Origin: Halomonas socia
Lineage (GTDB): Bacteria; Pseudomonadota; Gammaproteobacteria; Pseudomonadales; Halomonadaceae
Assembly: GCF_010977575.1 (NCBI RefSeq)
Contig: NZ_CP048812.1
Coordinates: forward strand, 310,001-374,000
Reading direction: 5' to 3'
Length of the DNA: 64,000 nucleotides
This document shows positions 26,555-38,376 of this stretch, piece by piece. Each line of letters starts with the position of its first letter. The stretch's first letter is position 1. The notes under the pieces are model-generated. The model was not told the origin of the DNA and searched no databases. It saw nothing but the letters and a program-made list of their open reading frames with translations. The position numbers were made by a program, and so were the translations under genes.

Positions 26555-27274
26555 TCAGAGCTGCTCCAGGTAACTGGCACCACCGAGGTTGTTCATCTGC
26601 TGATGGATCCAGGCGCTGCGCCGCTCGACGTGGGCGCTGGGCTGAGAAGCACTCCAGTTGCGCGGGCTGGGCAGGATCGCCGCCAGTCGGCTCGCCTGAT
26701 GGGCGTTGAGCTGCGCAGCGGAGACGCCGAAGTAGTGCTGGGCGGCGGCTTCCAGGCCGAACACGCCGCTGTCCCACTCGGCGATATTGAGATAGACCTC
26801 GAGGATGCGCTCCTTGGGCCAGAGGGCCTCGATCAACAGCGTGAACCACGCCTCTAGCCCCTTGCGCAGCCAGCTGCGCCCGGTCCATAAAAACAGGTTC
26901 TTGGCGGTCTGCTGGCTAATGGTGCTGGCACCGCGCAGGTGGCCTCCCTGCCGGCTGGCTTCCCAGGCGCGCCGCATTTCGTCGACGTCGAAGCCGCGGT
27001 GGTGCGGGAAACGCTGGTCCTCGGCGGCGATCACCGCCAGCTTGGCGTGGGCGGAGAGTTCGCCCCAGGCACGCCACTGGTGCTCGATGCGAATCGGCTC
27101 GCGGGCCACCCAGGACTCGACCTTGCGCTCCACCATCACCATCGAACCGAATAGCGGCACTACGCGAAACAGCAGCACCACCAGCACCGACAGGGCGACG
27201 AAGCCGATCACGGCATACAGCAGACCACGCAGCACGCCGCGTAGCGAGACTCGGTGTCGCCAGGCCAGGGCCAT
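26555..27274 (-). CDS. mtgA: Monofunctional peptidoglycan transglycosylase MtgA
   Basis: A 239-residue inner-membrane glycosyltransferase (family GT51) that polymerises lipid II into glycan strands. AGGAG is 8 nt before the ATG at 27274. One N-terminal transmembrane helix (GVLRGLLYAVIGFVALSVLV) is followed by the GT51 domain: AVIAAEDQRFPHHRGFD (catalytic Glu), GASTISQQTAKNLFLW, and RSWLRKGLEAWFTLLIE. It has no transpeptidase domain, which separates it from bifunctional penicillin-binding proteins. It lies between the GbdR regulator and the dipeptidase-like gene on the same strand, an unexpected neighbour for catabolic genes, and is probably transcribed independently. Confidence 0.95.
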   Translation of the reverse strand: MALAWRHRVSLRGVLRGLLYAVIGFVALSVLVVLLFRVVPLFGSMVMVERKVESWVAREPIRIEHQWRAWGELSAHAKLAVIAAEDQRFPHHRGFDVDEMRRAWEASRQGGHLRGASTISQQTAKNLFLWTGRSWLRKGLEAWFTLLIEALWPKERILEVYLNIAEWDSGVFGLEAAAQHYFGVSAAQLNAHQASRLAAILPSPRNWSASQPSAHVERRSAWIHQQMNNLGGASYLEQL

Positions 27275-27330
27275 AGCAGGACTCCTCGGATCGATGGCGC
27301 CGCGCGCCCGGAATGACCTATGCCGGCAGT

Positions 27331-27363
27331 ATAACAAGCGTGCCCCGAGATTCGGGGCACGCT
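27331..27363 (-). terminator. Terminator downstream of the GbdR-type gene
   Basis: A 12-bp perfect stem AGCGTGCCCCGA / TCGGGGCACGCT with a 3-nt loop, followed on the minus strand by TGTTAT. It sits 32 bp past the regulator stop and about 57 bp before the mtgA start. Confidence 0.8.
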
Positions 27364-27394
27364 CTCAACGCAGGGATAGCAAGCGGATGACGGC

Positions 27395-28510
27395 CTAGAG
27401 CGGCACGCTGGCATAGGTCGGTTCACCGCGAGCCTGGGCCAGCGCCAGTACCGCGCTCGATACCAGTTCCGGGGAGGAGTCGGCCTGAGAGACGGGATGG
27501 ACCATGGCCACCTCCACGCGTTGACCCGGGCGCGAGATACCCAGTCGCTCGTCCCGCGGCGGCATGCCGAAGTACTCGCGATAGCACTTGGAGAAGTGCG
27601 GGGTGGAGACGAATCCGCACGCCGAGGCGACTTCGATGATCGACATCGGCGTCTGCTTGAGCAACTGCCGCGCGCGGGTCAAGCGCAGCTTGAGGTAGTA
27701 GCGCGACGGCGAGCAGTGCAGGTACTTCTGGAACAGCCGCTCCAGTTGACGCCGCGACACATCGACGTAGTGGGCCAGCTCGTCGAGGCCGATCGGCTCT
27801 TCCAGATTGGCCTCCATCAGGGCGACGATCTCCAGCAGCTTGGGCTGGGTGGTGCCCAGCACATGCTTGAGCGGCACGCGCTGCTGGTCCTGCTCGTTGC
27901 GCACCCGGTCGTAGATGAACATCTCCGAGATCCCGGCAGAGAGCTCGCGGCCGTGGTCGCGGCCGATCAGGTTGAGCATCATGTCGAGCGGCGCGGTGCC
28001 GCCGGAGGCGGTGGCGCGGTCGCGGTCGATGGAGAACAGCCGAGTGGTCAGCGCCACCCGCGGGAAAGCTTCTTGCATGGCGGCCAGGCACTCCCAGTGG
28101 ATGCTGGTCTCGTAGCCATCGAGCAGGCCGGCGCGGGCCAGTGCCCAACTGCCGGTACACACCGAGCCGAGGCGCCGCGACTGGCGGCCCTGGGCCTGCA
28201 GCCAGTGAACGTGCTCGCGCTGCACGCTGCGGCTGGGCCCTACCCCGCCGCAGACGATCACCATGTCGAGCGCCAGCGGCGTGGCGGTGGCGGCATCCGG
28301 GGTCACCTGCAGCCCATCGCTGGCACGCACCGGCCCACCATCGAGGCTAAGCGTATACCAGCGGTAGAGCTCGCGACCGGCCAATTGGTTGGCCATGCGC
28401 AGCGGCTCGATGGCCGAGGCCAGTGAAATCAGGGTGAAGTTGTCCAGCAGCAGAAACCCCAGGGTCTGGGGTGCGGCAGGGGGTCGTGCGGCCTGGGGGG
28501 GAAACGTCAT
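27395..28510 (-). CDS. gbdR: GbdR-type AraC family regulator of glycine betaine catabolism
   Basis: A 371-residue transcription factor with a class-I glutamine-amidotransferase-like sensor domain (about 15-200: GFLLLDNFTLISLASAIEPL, VCTGSWALARAGLLDGYETS) and a C-terminal AraC DNA-binding domain (about 235-335: LDELAHYVDVSRRQLERLF and ACGFVSTPHFSKCYREYFG). The sensor opening is very close to GbdR of Pseudomonas, which activates betaine and dimethylglycine catabolic genes when those ligands are present. GGAGTG lies 7 nt before the ATG. The sensor lacks a proper catalytic triad role and binds ligand instead. Its target here is likely the downstream dgc genes; binding sites were not identified. 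Confidence 0.9.
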   Translation of the reverse strand: MTFPPQAARPPAAPQTLGFLLLDNFTLISLASAIEPLRMANQLAGRELYRWYTLSLDGGPVRASDGLQVTPDAATATPLALDMVIVCGGVGPSRSVQREHVHWLQAQGRQSRRLGSVCTGSWALARAGLLDGYETSIHWECLAAMQEAFPRVALTTRLFSIDRDRATASGGTAPLDMMLNLIGRDHGRELSAGISEMFIYDRVRNEQDQQRVPLKHVLGTTQPKLLEIVALMEANLEEPIGLDELAHYVDVSRRQLERLFQKYLHCSPSRYYLKLRLTRARQLLKQTPMSIIEVASACGFVSTPHFSKCYREYFGMPPRDERLGISRPGQRVEVAMVHPVSQADSSPELVSSAVLALAQARGEPTYASVPL

Positions 28511-28746
28511 GGGTCACTCCAGCACGGTTGGCTAGGGGAGGTCGCCGGCGTCGCCGACGACCGCTGTTATCGTTATTAGGTGTCGCTTGCCTGTCGCGAA
28601 TAGGCACGTCACACGGCAATGTAATCGCGCTGCGGCGCCGACACAGCTCAAATTTGCCTATCGCATCGCCGGGATGCAGTAATCCACGACAATCGTGTCG
28701 CGAATCGGCATGCCGAGGTCGCCCTGATCGTCGGCTCTAAACCAAG

Positions 28747-28771
28747 GACGCCGCTGCAAGGCAGCGGCGTC
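28747..28771 (-). terminator. Terminator downstream of fghA
   Basis: An 11-bp stem GACGCCGCTGC / GCAGCGGCGTC with a 3-nt loop, followed on the minus strand by TTGGTTTAG, starts 24 bp beyond the fghA stop. Confidence 0.75.
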
Positions 28772-28794
28772 GTGGATGAATAATCGGCGAGCGT

Positions 28795-29652
28795 TCAGCG
28801 TTTCTTGAACAGGTGCTCGGCATGATAGCGCAGGTGATCCTCGATGAAGGTAGCAATGAAGAAGTAGCTGTGGTCGTAGCCCGGCTGGCGGCGCAGCGTC
28901 AATGGATGGTCGTGTTCGGCACACACCGCTTCCAGACGCTCGGGGCGCAACTGCTCCTCGAGGAAATTGTCGGCCTCGCCCTGGTCAATGAACAGCGGCT
29001 GGCGCGAGGCGCCCTTGGCCACCAGTTCACAGGCGTCGTACTGGGTCCAGCTGCCCGGATCGTCGCCCAGGTAGTTGCTAAAGGCCTTCTTGCCCCATGG
29101 GCAGGTGGTAGGATTGACGACCGGCGCGAAGGCCGACACCGAGGCGTAGTGCCCCGGGCGGCGCAGCGACAGCACCAGCGCCCCATGACCGCCCATGGAG
29201 TGACCGCTGATCGACTCGCGGCCGTTAACCGGGAAATGCTGCCGCACCACCGAGGGCAGCTCCTCGGCCACGTAGTCGTACATGCGATAGTGCTTCGACC
29301 AGGGATCCTGGGTGGCGTTGACATAGAAGCCGGCGCCACTGCCGAAGTCGTAGCTGTCGTGCTCTCCGGGCAGGTCGGTACCGCGCGGGCTGGTATCGGG
29401 GCAGACGATGGCGATGCCCAGCTCGGCGGCCAGACGCTGGGCACCGGCCTTGTGCATGAAGTTCTCATCGTTACAGGTCAGTCCCGACAGCCACCATAGC
29501 AGCGGCACCCGCTCGTTCTCGGCCTGGGGCGGCAGGTAGATGGCAAAGATCATCTCGCAATCCAGCGCCCGTGAGTGGTGCTTGTAGCGCTTCAGCCAGC
29601 CGCCGAAGGATTTGTTGGCCGACACCAGCTCCAACTGTTCGCTCATGGTCAT
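28795..29652 (-). CDS. fghA: S-formylglutathione hydrolase
   Basis: A 285-residue serine esterase that splits S-formylglutathione to glutathione and formate, the second step of glutathione-dependent formaldehyde oxidation. The ATG at 29652 has GAGGAGA 8 nt upstream. It shows the alpha/beta-hydrolase nucleophile elbow GHSMGGHGAL (catalytic Ser), an Asp in DQGEADNFL, and a His in GYDHSYFFI. WLSGLTCNDENFM is typical of esterase D/FGH. The gene follows adhC on the same strand, so formaldehyde is converted to formate by the pair, and formate can be taken by the formate dehydrogenase at 3.8-8.4 kb. Confidence 0.95.
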   Translation of the reverse strand: MTMSEQLELVSANKSFGGWLKRYKHHSRALDCEMIFAIYLPPQAENERVPLLWWLSGLTCNDENFMHKAGAQRLAAELGIAIVCPDTSPRGTDLPGEHDSYDFGSGAGFYVNATQDPWSKHYRMYDYVAEELPSVVRQHFPVNGRESISGHSMGGHGALVLSLRRPGHYASVSAFAPVVNPTTCPWGKKAFSNYLGDDPGSWTQYDACELVAKGASRQPLFIDQGEADNFLEEQLRPERLEAVCAEHDHPLTLRRQPGYDHSYFFIATFIEDHLRYHAEHLFKKR

Positions 29653-29758
29653 GTGGCGTTCTCCTCTAAGCCATAAACCCCGGCCACCACTGGGTAGCCG
29701 GGGGATTCCCCGCACTCTGATTCAACAACAGCCGTGGCGCGTATCGCTCTAACGTTTC

Positions 29759-30988
<1,230 letters not shown>

Positions 30989-31032
30989 CTAGGTCAGGCA
31001 TCGCCACTGGATAAACTGGGCTAGGCTCATAA

Positions 31033-31056
31033 GATTATTGTCATCAAGCAATAATC
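31033..31056. promoter_or_regulatory. Likely LysR operator between adhC and its divergent regulator
   Basis: A perfect inverted repeat GATTATTG-N8-CAATAATC lies 20 bp before the LysR gene start and 120 bp before adhC. Its AT-rich arms and position in the divergent region fit a LysR-type binding site. The exact T-N11-A spacing is not met, since the symmetric T and A are 10 or 12 nt apart. Confidence 0.55.
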
Positions 31057-31075
31057 CAACGGGGAAACCACCATC

Positions 31076-32005
31076 ATGCAACGCTGGGATCGCATCGAGG
31101 CCTTTATCGAAGTCGTCCGGCTGGGCACCTTCTCGGCCGCCGCGCGTCACCTCAAGGTATCCAACTCCCACGTCAGCCGTCTGGTCGGGCAGTTGGAGAA
31201 CCAGCTCGGCACCCAGTTGCTCTACCGCACTACCCGCCAGATCCGCCTGACCGACGCCGGCGCACTCTACTACGAGCACTGCCATCATCTGTTCGACGGT
31301 TTCCGCGAGGCCGAGGCGGCCATCGACGACCTGCAGCGGCGCCCCAAGGGCATTCTCAAGCTGACTTCGGCAACCACCTTCGGCGAGCGCTTCGTGGCCC
31401 CGCTGGTCAATGACTTCCAGTGCCTGTACCCGCAACTCGAGGTCTACATGCACTTCACCAATCGCCAGGTGGAGCTGATCGATGAAGGCTACGATATTGC
31501 CATCCGCATGGGGGTGCTCAAGGATTCGACGTTGATCGCGCGACGCCTGTGCGAACGCCGCGAGTATGTGGTGGGGTCGCGGGAGTATTTCGAGCAGCAC
31601 GCCCGCCCGCATTCGCTGGCCGAGCTGGCCAACCACCGCTGTCTGCTGGGGTCGCGGGACTTCTGGCTGTTCGATGTGCGCGGCTCACGCCGCGAGGTGA
31701 GGGTTCATGGGCCCTGGCAGGCCAACTCGGGGCCGGCGCTGCTCGACGCCGCGCTCAAGGGGCTGGGGCTGGCGCAGCTGCCGGACTACTACGTGGAGCC
31801 CTATCTGCAGTCCGGCGAGCTGGTCTCGGTGCTCGACGCCTTTCAACATACCGATACCGCGGTATGGGCGGTCTACCCCCGCCACCGGCATCTCTCGCCC
31901 AAGGTCAGGCTGCTGGTCGACCACTTGGTCGCCAATATCGGTGAGCGCATCCAGCACTGCCACGACCACCCGGGCGTCGGCTTCCAGCCGCCGGCGCGTA
32001 GCTAA
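31076..32005 (+). CDS. LysR family regulator next to formaldehyde detoxification genes
   Basis: A 309-residue LysR transcription factor. The N-terminal winged helix spans about residues 1-60 (FIEVVRLGTFSAAARHLKVS, then NQLGTQLLYRTTRQIRLTDAG), and the C-terminal co-inducer domain is a periplasmic-binding-protein fold. It is divergent from adhC and probably controls it together with fghA. The inducer may be a formaldehyde-related signal; this is inference. Its stop overlaps the stop of the convergent Crp-family gene by 4 bp. Confidence 0.88.
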   Translation: MQRWDRIEAFIEVVRLGTFSAAARHLKVSNSHVSRLVGQLENQLGTQLLYRTTRQIRLTDAGALYYEHCHHLFDGFREAEAAIDDLQRRPKGILKLTSATTFGERFVAPLVNDFQCLYPQLEVYMHFTNRQVELIDEGYDIAIRMGVLKDSTLIARRLCERREYVVGSREYFEQHARPHSLAELANHRCLLGSRDFWLFDVRGSRREVRVHGPWQANSGPALLDAALKGLGLAQLPDYYVEPYLQSGELVSVLDAFQHTDTAVWAVYPRHRHLSPKVRLLVDHLVANIGERIQHCHDHPGVGFQPPARS

Positions 32006-32745
32006 CCCACGTCGTCGAGCAGCGGCCGTAGGCTATCGATCAAGTAGCACTGGTCGAATTCACCTTCGTGCGCCAGCGCTTCCATATCGGGGATCAGCAG
32101 CTGGTGGCGATCGCGATGCACCAGGTCGTCCTCGCCCAGCGCGCTGAAGGTACGACTGACGTGGACCGGGCTGAGGCCGAGGATATCCGCCAGCTGCTCC
32201 TGGGACAGCGGCAGGCGAAAGGCCGCGCCACCGTCGGGCTCGGTCTGGCGTAGCCGCACGTACATCTCGAGCAGGAAGTGCGCCAGCTTCTGGCGCGCAC
32301 TGCGCCGCGCCAGATTCACCAGGCGTTCGGTCAATAGCGCCTGCTGACGGCTGGAGATCGCAAACAGCACCGAGGTAAGGGTGGTGGACTGGCGGAACAG
32401 CTCGAGCATGCAGGCGTGAGGAAAGTGGCAGACCACTCCATCTTCGATCATCTGCACGCCGGCCAGGCGCTGAGAGAACGCGAACTCGCTCAGGCCGATG
32501 ATATCCCCAGGCAGATACACCTCGAGGATCTGACGGTTGCCATTCTCGAGATACCGGTAGGAGTAGGCCCAGCCGGTACGCAGGGTGCAGAACTCCGTGG
32601 CACGATCGCCCTCCTCCCAAAGCTGAGCGCCGGCCTTGATTTCGGTCGGGCTCTGTTCCAGGTCGTTGAGCAACCGCTTGTCATCTTCTGACAGTGCACA
32701 GTAGTGATTGAAGTGCCGAATAATGCAGCTGTCATTGATGTCCAC
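32002..32745 (-). CDS. Crp/Fnr family transcription regulator
   Basis: A 247-residue regulator. The GTG at 32745 has AAGGAG upstream; only a TTG lies further up. The N-terminal cyclic-nucleotide-like sensor domain (about 15-135, including VYLPGDIIGLSEFAF) is followed by a dimer helix and a winged helix (LSQEQLADILGLSPVHVSRTF). The N-terminus has two Cys eight residues apart but not the Cys cluster of oxygen-sensing FNR, so it is probably not an FeS sensor. Ligand and targets are unknown. The 320 bp upstream of it are non-coding. It ends convergently against the LysR gene with 4-bp overlap. Confidence 0.87.
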   Translation of the reverse strand: MDINDSCIIRHFNHYCALSEDDKRLLNDLEQSPTEIKAGAQLWEEGDRATEFCTLRTGWAYSYRYLENGNRQILEVYLPGDIIGLSEFAFSQRLAGVQMIEDGVVCHFPHACMLELFRQSTTLTSVLFAISSRQQALLTERLVNLARRSARQKLAHFLLEMYVRLRQTEPDGGAAFRLPLSQEQLADILGLSPVHVSRTFSALGEDDLVHRDRHQLLIPDMEALAHEGEFDQCYLIDSLRPLLDDVG

Positions 32746-33065
32746 GCCCGCCTCTCCTTGTGATGACAATATCGAGCACTGCTGTCGGCGCTGGCGGCAG
32801 CATTTTTCCTACTATACCCTATCGCTCACATACCGCCGACTGCCATCCGCCCCCTCTATAGGACAGATCTAGACGGCTTTACGAATCAACGACCAGGCAG
32901 GCTTCCAGGACGCAGCATAGGCTATTACAGGGAGATGTCTAGACGCATGACACCGAGGGTGGCCTGCCCGAAAAGCAGACACTCAGCGCCTTGCCGAGGC
33001 CGAACGGCAGTCTCGAGTTCAACGGGCTCCTGGCTGCTGCCGGAGGCGCCGCGAGGCGCCCTTGA
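32746..33065. other. Non-coding gap between sdaA and the Crp-family gene
   Basis: No gene seen. It contains an SdaA-proximal hairpin GGCGCC-N4-GGCGCC at 33045-33060 without T-run, and a -10-like TATAGT on the minus strand at 32811-32816 that could serve the Crp-family gene, but no good -35 was found. Otherwise unremarkable. Confidence 0.5.
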
Positions 33066-34445
33066 TCAACATTCGATGGCGTTGACGGCCAGACCACCGC
33101 GGGAGGTTTCCTTGTATTTCTCCTGCATATCGGCACCGGTATCGCGCATGGTGCGGATCACCTTGTCCAGTGAGATGAAGTGCTCGCCATCGCCGCGCAG
33201 CGCCATCTGGGCGGCGTTGATCGCCTTGACCGAGGCGATGGCGTTGCGCTCGATGCACGGCACTTGCACCAGCCCGCCCACCGGGTCGCAGGTCAACCCC
33301 AGGTTATGCTCCAGGCCGATCTCGGCGGCATTCTCCACCTGACCGACGCTGCCGCCCATCAGTTCGGCCAAGCCGGCAGCGGCCATGGCGCAGGCCGAGC
33401 CCACCTCACCCTGGCAACCCACTTCGGCCCCCGAGATCGAGGCGTTCTTCTTGCATAGGATGCCCACCGCCCCGGCGGCGAGCAGGAAGTCGACCACGTC
33501 GCGCTCGCAGGCGTCGGGCTGGAATTTCATGTAGTAGTGCAGCACGGCAGGGATGATGCCCGCCGCGCCGTTGGTGGGCGCGGTAACCATGCGCCCGCCA
33601 GCGGCATTTTCCTCATTGACCGCCAGGGCGAAGACGTTGACCCAGTCCATTGCCGAGAAGGTCGTGGCAATCAGGCTGGGGCTCTCGCCCACTGCCAGCA
33701 GGCGGCGATGCAGGGCCGCTGCCCGGCGCTTGACGTTGAGCCCGCCCGGCAGTATGCCTTCGGCAGCCAAGCCGGTATCCACGCAGGCACGCATGGCCTG
33801 CCAGATCTGCCACAGGCCGTCGCGAATCTCGGCCTCGCTGCGCCAGGCCTTCTCGTTCTCGAGCATCAGTTCGCTGATACGCAGGTCGTGGAGACGGCAC
33901 AGGGCCATCAGCTCGGCCGCGGAGTTGAAGTCATAGGGCAGCGCGGTGGTGTCGCTGTCGAGTTCGCCGGCCTGCGCCTGCCGCTCGTCGATGACGAAAC
34001 CGCCGCCCACCGAGTAGTAGGTGTTTTGGTGCAGCGTCTCGCTATGGCCATGGGCCACCAGCCGCATGGCGTTGGGGTGATGCGGCAGGCACTCGTCGTG
34101 CCACTGCAGGTCACGGGTCCACAGGAAAGGAACAGCCAGACGGTTGTCGAGCAGCAGGCTGTGGGACTCGAGCAATTCCTCGATGCAGGGCCCGATGACG
34201 GCGGGGTCGATGCGGTCGGGCTGCTCGCCCATCAGCCCCATGATCACCGCGCGATCGGTGCCATGGCCCTCGCCGGTGGCCGACAGCGAGCCGTAGAGAT
34301 GCACCTCGATACGCGCCACCCGCTCGAGCAACTCGCTGTTTTTCAGTTCAGCGACGAAATCGCAGGCGGCACGCATTGGTCCCACGGTATGCGAACTCGA
34401 CGGCCCGACGCCGATCTTGAACAGGTCGAACACGCTGATGGACAT
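33066..34445 (-). CDS. sdaA: L-serine ammonia-lyase (single-chain, FeS type)
   Basis: A 459-residue enzyme deaminating L-serine to pyruvate and ammonia. It has the N-terminal beta domain ([20 protein letters not shown]) and the C-terminal alpha domain with cluster-binding Cys in [16 protein letters not shown] and [19 protein letters not shown]. The last residue is Cys (LAVNAIEC), as in type 2 serine dehydratases where the C-terminal Cys folds into the active site. Divergent LysR gene upstream with a palindrome in between. In betaine-using bacteria, serine formed from glycine and a one-carbon unit is drained by this enzyme, which fits the neighbouring dgc cluster. Confidence 0.95.
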   Translation of the reverse strand: MSISVFDLFKIGVGPSSSHTVGPMRAACDFVAELKNSELLERVARIEVHLYGSLSATGEGHGTDRAVIMGLMGEQPDRIDPAVIGPCIEELLESHSLLLDNRLAVPFLWTRDLQWHDECLPHHPNAMRLVAHGHSETLHQNTYYSVGGGFVIDERQAQAGELDSDTTALPYDFNSAAELMALCRLHDLRISELMLENEKAWRSEAEIRDGLWQIWQAMRACVDTGLAAEGILPGGLNVKRRAAALHRRLLAVGESPSLIATTFSAMDWVNVFALAVNEENAAGGRMVTAPTNGAAGIIPAVLHYYMKFQPDACERDVVDFLLAAGAVGILCKKNASISGAEVGCQGEVGSACAMAAAGLAELMGGSVGQVENAAEIGLEHNLGLTCDPVGGLVQVPCIERNAIASVKAINAAQMALRGDGEHFISLDKVIRTMRDTGADMQEKYKETSRGGLAVNAIEC

Positions 34446-34474
34446 CGCTCGGCTCCCAACTTGGCCCGCAGGCC

Positions 34475-34494
34475 TTTAGATCAGTTTGACTAAA
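34475..34494. promoter_or_regulatory. Palindrome in the sdaA / LysR divergent region
   Basis: TTTAG-N10-CTAAA lies 30-50 bp before the sdaA start. The inner sequence GTTTGACTAAAC at 34484 is also symmetric, and a related CTAAAC occurs at 34604 next to the LysR start. This is a plausible binding site for the divergent LysR protein. Confidence 0.4.
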
Positions 34495-34612
34495 CCTCGA
34501 TCGCAACGCATCGTGCCAACCAAGGATAGCCCACGCACTGACGCTATGTTCAATCACGATGCGATAGGTGACAATCGAGAATATCTTGCCTTGGATATAC
34601 TTAAACTAAACC

Positions 34613-35548
34613 ATGAGCCGTTCACTCAACGCCCAGACCCATGCCTGGCTGAAGGTCTTCGCGGTCAGCGCCCGCCATCTCTCCTTCACCCGCGCCGCCG
34701 AGGAGCTGCACGTCACCACCGGTGCCGTCAGCCAGCAGATCAAGCAGCTCGAGGAGCGCCTGGGTTTCAAGCTGTTCCGACGCCGACCGCGGCAGCTGGA
34801 GCTGACCGACGAGGGGCGCCGGCTGGCGACGGTGGTCGACGATGCCTATCAATCGGTGGGGCTGGAGGTGAGGCGCCTGCGCAGCGGTGTGATGAGCGGC
34901 ATCCTGCGCCTGCGCAGCGTGCCGTCGTTCCTGGCCAAGTGGCTGATGCCGCGCCTGCCACGGCTACAGGCACGCTTCCCCGACATCGAGCTGCAGGTGG
35001 TCGCCGAGGATAGCAATATCTCGCTACGCGACGGCGACTACGACCTGGCCCTGGACCTCAACGACGGCCACTATCCGGGGCTCGCCATCACCCCGCTGAT
35101 GGACGAGGTGATCTTTCCGGTTTGTGCTCCGGCGCTGCTGCGTGGCAAGCCCTCGCTGTCAGCCCCCGAGGATCTGGCCTGGTATCCGCTGCTGCACGAC
35201 GTCACCGCCTGGCGCGGCAGCCACGACTACGCCGAGTGGGAGCACTACCTACAGGCCATAGAAGCGCCCCACGTCAACGTGCGGCGCGGCTACACCTTCA
35301 ATCGCAACCAGCTGACCATGGAGGCGGCCATTGCCGGCATGGGCGTGGCCATTGCCCGCCAGACGCTGATCACCAGCGAACTCAAGAGCGGCGCGCTGAT
35401 CGCCCCCTTCCCCCAGCGCGTGGCCACCGGCAAGCGCTACGGTATCGTCCACGCTCAGGGGGCACTGGACGACCGCCGCGTCCTGGCGGTACACGACTGG
35501 TTGGTGGAAGAGGCCAGGCGCTCGGCGCCGCCGCTGGCTGGCACTTAG
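34613..35548 (+). CDS. LysR family regulator, GcvA-like, divergent from sdaA
   Basis: A 311-residue LysR protein. The winged helix (about 8-67) reads FAVSARHLSFTRAAEELHVT and QQIKQLEERLGFKLFRRRPR, the pattern of the GcvA subgroup; the effector domain follows (about 95-300). E. coli GcvA responds to glycine, so a regulator of this type beside a serine dehydratase suggests glycine or serine sensing, but that is inference. It is divergent from sdaA across 167 bp with a candidate operator. A membrane-protein gene follows 46 bp downstream and may be cotranscribed. Confidence 0.85.
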   Translation: MSRSLNAQTHAWLKVFAVSARHLSFTRAAEELHVTTGAVSQQIKQLEERLGFKLFRRRPRQLELTDEGRRLATVVDDAYQSVGLEVRRLRSGVMSGILRLRSVPSFLAKWLMPRLPRLQARFPDIELQVVAEDSNISLRDGDYDLALDLNDGHYPGLAITPLMDEVIFPVCAPALLRGKPSLSAPEDLAWYPLLHDVTAWRGSHDYAEWEHYLQAIEAPHVNVRRGYTFNRNQLTMEAAIAGMGVAIARQTLITSELKSGALIAPFPQRVATGKRYGIVHAQGALDDRRVLAVHDWLVEEARRSAPPLAGT

Positions 35549-35594
35549 CAAAGGGGATAACATACAACAACGTATATATGATGCCGAGTTCTCG

Positions 35595-36236
35595 ATGCCC
35601 ACGCACGCCCCCAACGAGCCGATCCACTTCGGCTCCGCCACCCTGCGCGCCCTGTGCTACATCCTGCTGATCGTCGCCCTGACCCAGGGCGTCTACTATG
35701 AGGCGCTGTATCTCGAGCAGGTGCGCTTCACCGAGCTTGGCTTCACCGAACTGGCCCAGACGGCACTGCTGGCAAGCGCCTCGGCGCTGCTGCTCTATGT
35801 TCGCCAGGTGCTTCGACAGCTGCCCCATGTCACCCTGCTGATGTTCGCTTTCGTGTTCAGCTCGCTGATTCGCGAGCAGGACTCGCTGCTCGACCACTAC
35901 ATTGCCGATGGCACCTGGCAGGTACTGGTGAGCCTGGTGATCGTGCCGATTCTGGGCTGGGTAATCCTCCGCCGCCAGGCCTTCGCCGACGAGTTCTCGC
36001 GCTACGCCAACAGCGCCTCGTTCGGCATGTTTGCCGCCGGCATCCTGACCACCTATGTCTTCTCACGGCTCTACGGGCGTAGCGAAATGTGGATGGCAAT
36101 CCTCGGCGACAGCTATCAGCGTACCTTCAAGGATGCCGCCGAGGAGGCCGTGGAGCTGCTTGGTTACACCCTGATCCTGATCGCCATGATTGAGCTGTTA
36201 CTGCTGGCACGCCGCTGGGCCCGACGCCGCACCTGA
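35595..36236 (+). CDS. Unknown integral membrane protein
   Basis: A 213-residue protein I do not recognise. It has about five to six hydrophobic segments (ATLRALCYILLIVALTQGVY, LAQTALLASASALLLYV, VTLLMFAFVFSSLI, WQVLVSLVIVPILGWVIL, MFAAGILTTYVFS, and LLGYTLILIAMIELLLLA) with acidic/aromatic loops (EALYLEQVRFTELGF, REQDSLLDHY). The start ATG lacks a Shine-Dalgarno sequence. It follows a LysR gene by 46 bp and is convergent with rpoD, with a shared terminator. No enzymatic motif is seen. Confidence 0.75.
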   Translation: MPTHAPNEPIHFGSATLRALCYILLIVALTQGVYYEALYLEQVRFTELGFTELAQTALLASASALLLYVRQVLRQLPHVTLLMFAFVFSSLIREQDSLLDHYIADGTWQVLVSLVIVPILGWVILRRQAFADEFSRYANSASFGMFAAGILTTYVFSRLYGRSEMWMAILGDSYQRTFKDAAEEAVELLGYTLILIAMIELLLLARRWARRRT

Positions 36237-36259
36237 CCGCAGCCTTACCCCCAACGCAA

Positions 36260-36289
36260 GACGCCCGCCACCTTGCGGCGGCGGGCGTC
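36260..36289. terminator. Bidirectional hairpin between the membrane-protein gene and rpoD
   Basis: A 10-bp stem GACGCCCGCC / GGCGGGCGTC with a 10-nt GC-rich loop that can pair further (CC/GG). It lies 24 bp after one stop and 22 bp after the other. The flank on the minus-strand side is TTGCGTTG. Confidence 0.7.
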
Positions 36290-36310
36290 GTGCCTGAGAC
36301 ACTGCGCGGG

Positions 36311-38146
<1,836 letters not shown>

Positions 38147-38376
38147 AGAAACCCTATCTCGACGAAGAAGAATGAAGCACCCAAACGGGTAGGCGAAGAA
38201 AATCGTAAAGCCGACCAGTATAGCTGCTAGCCATAGGGGTCCGCCAGTGATGCGTTTGCGCCGACGTTCAGGTGTGTTAGGTTGTTCGGTTAGGCTCTCG
38301 ACAGCGGTCGCCTTGCCCCTTAGATGGTGTTGCTGGGTAACAATTCAACCCTGATGCCAATAAAGGCCCTAGCCGC

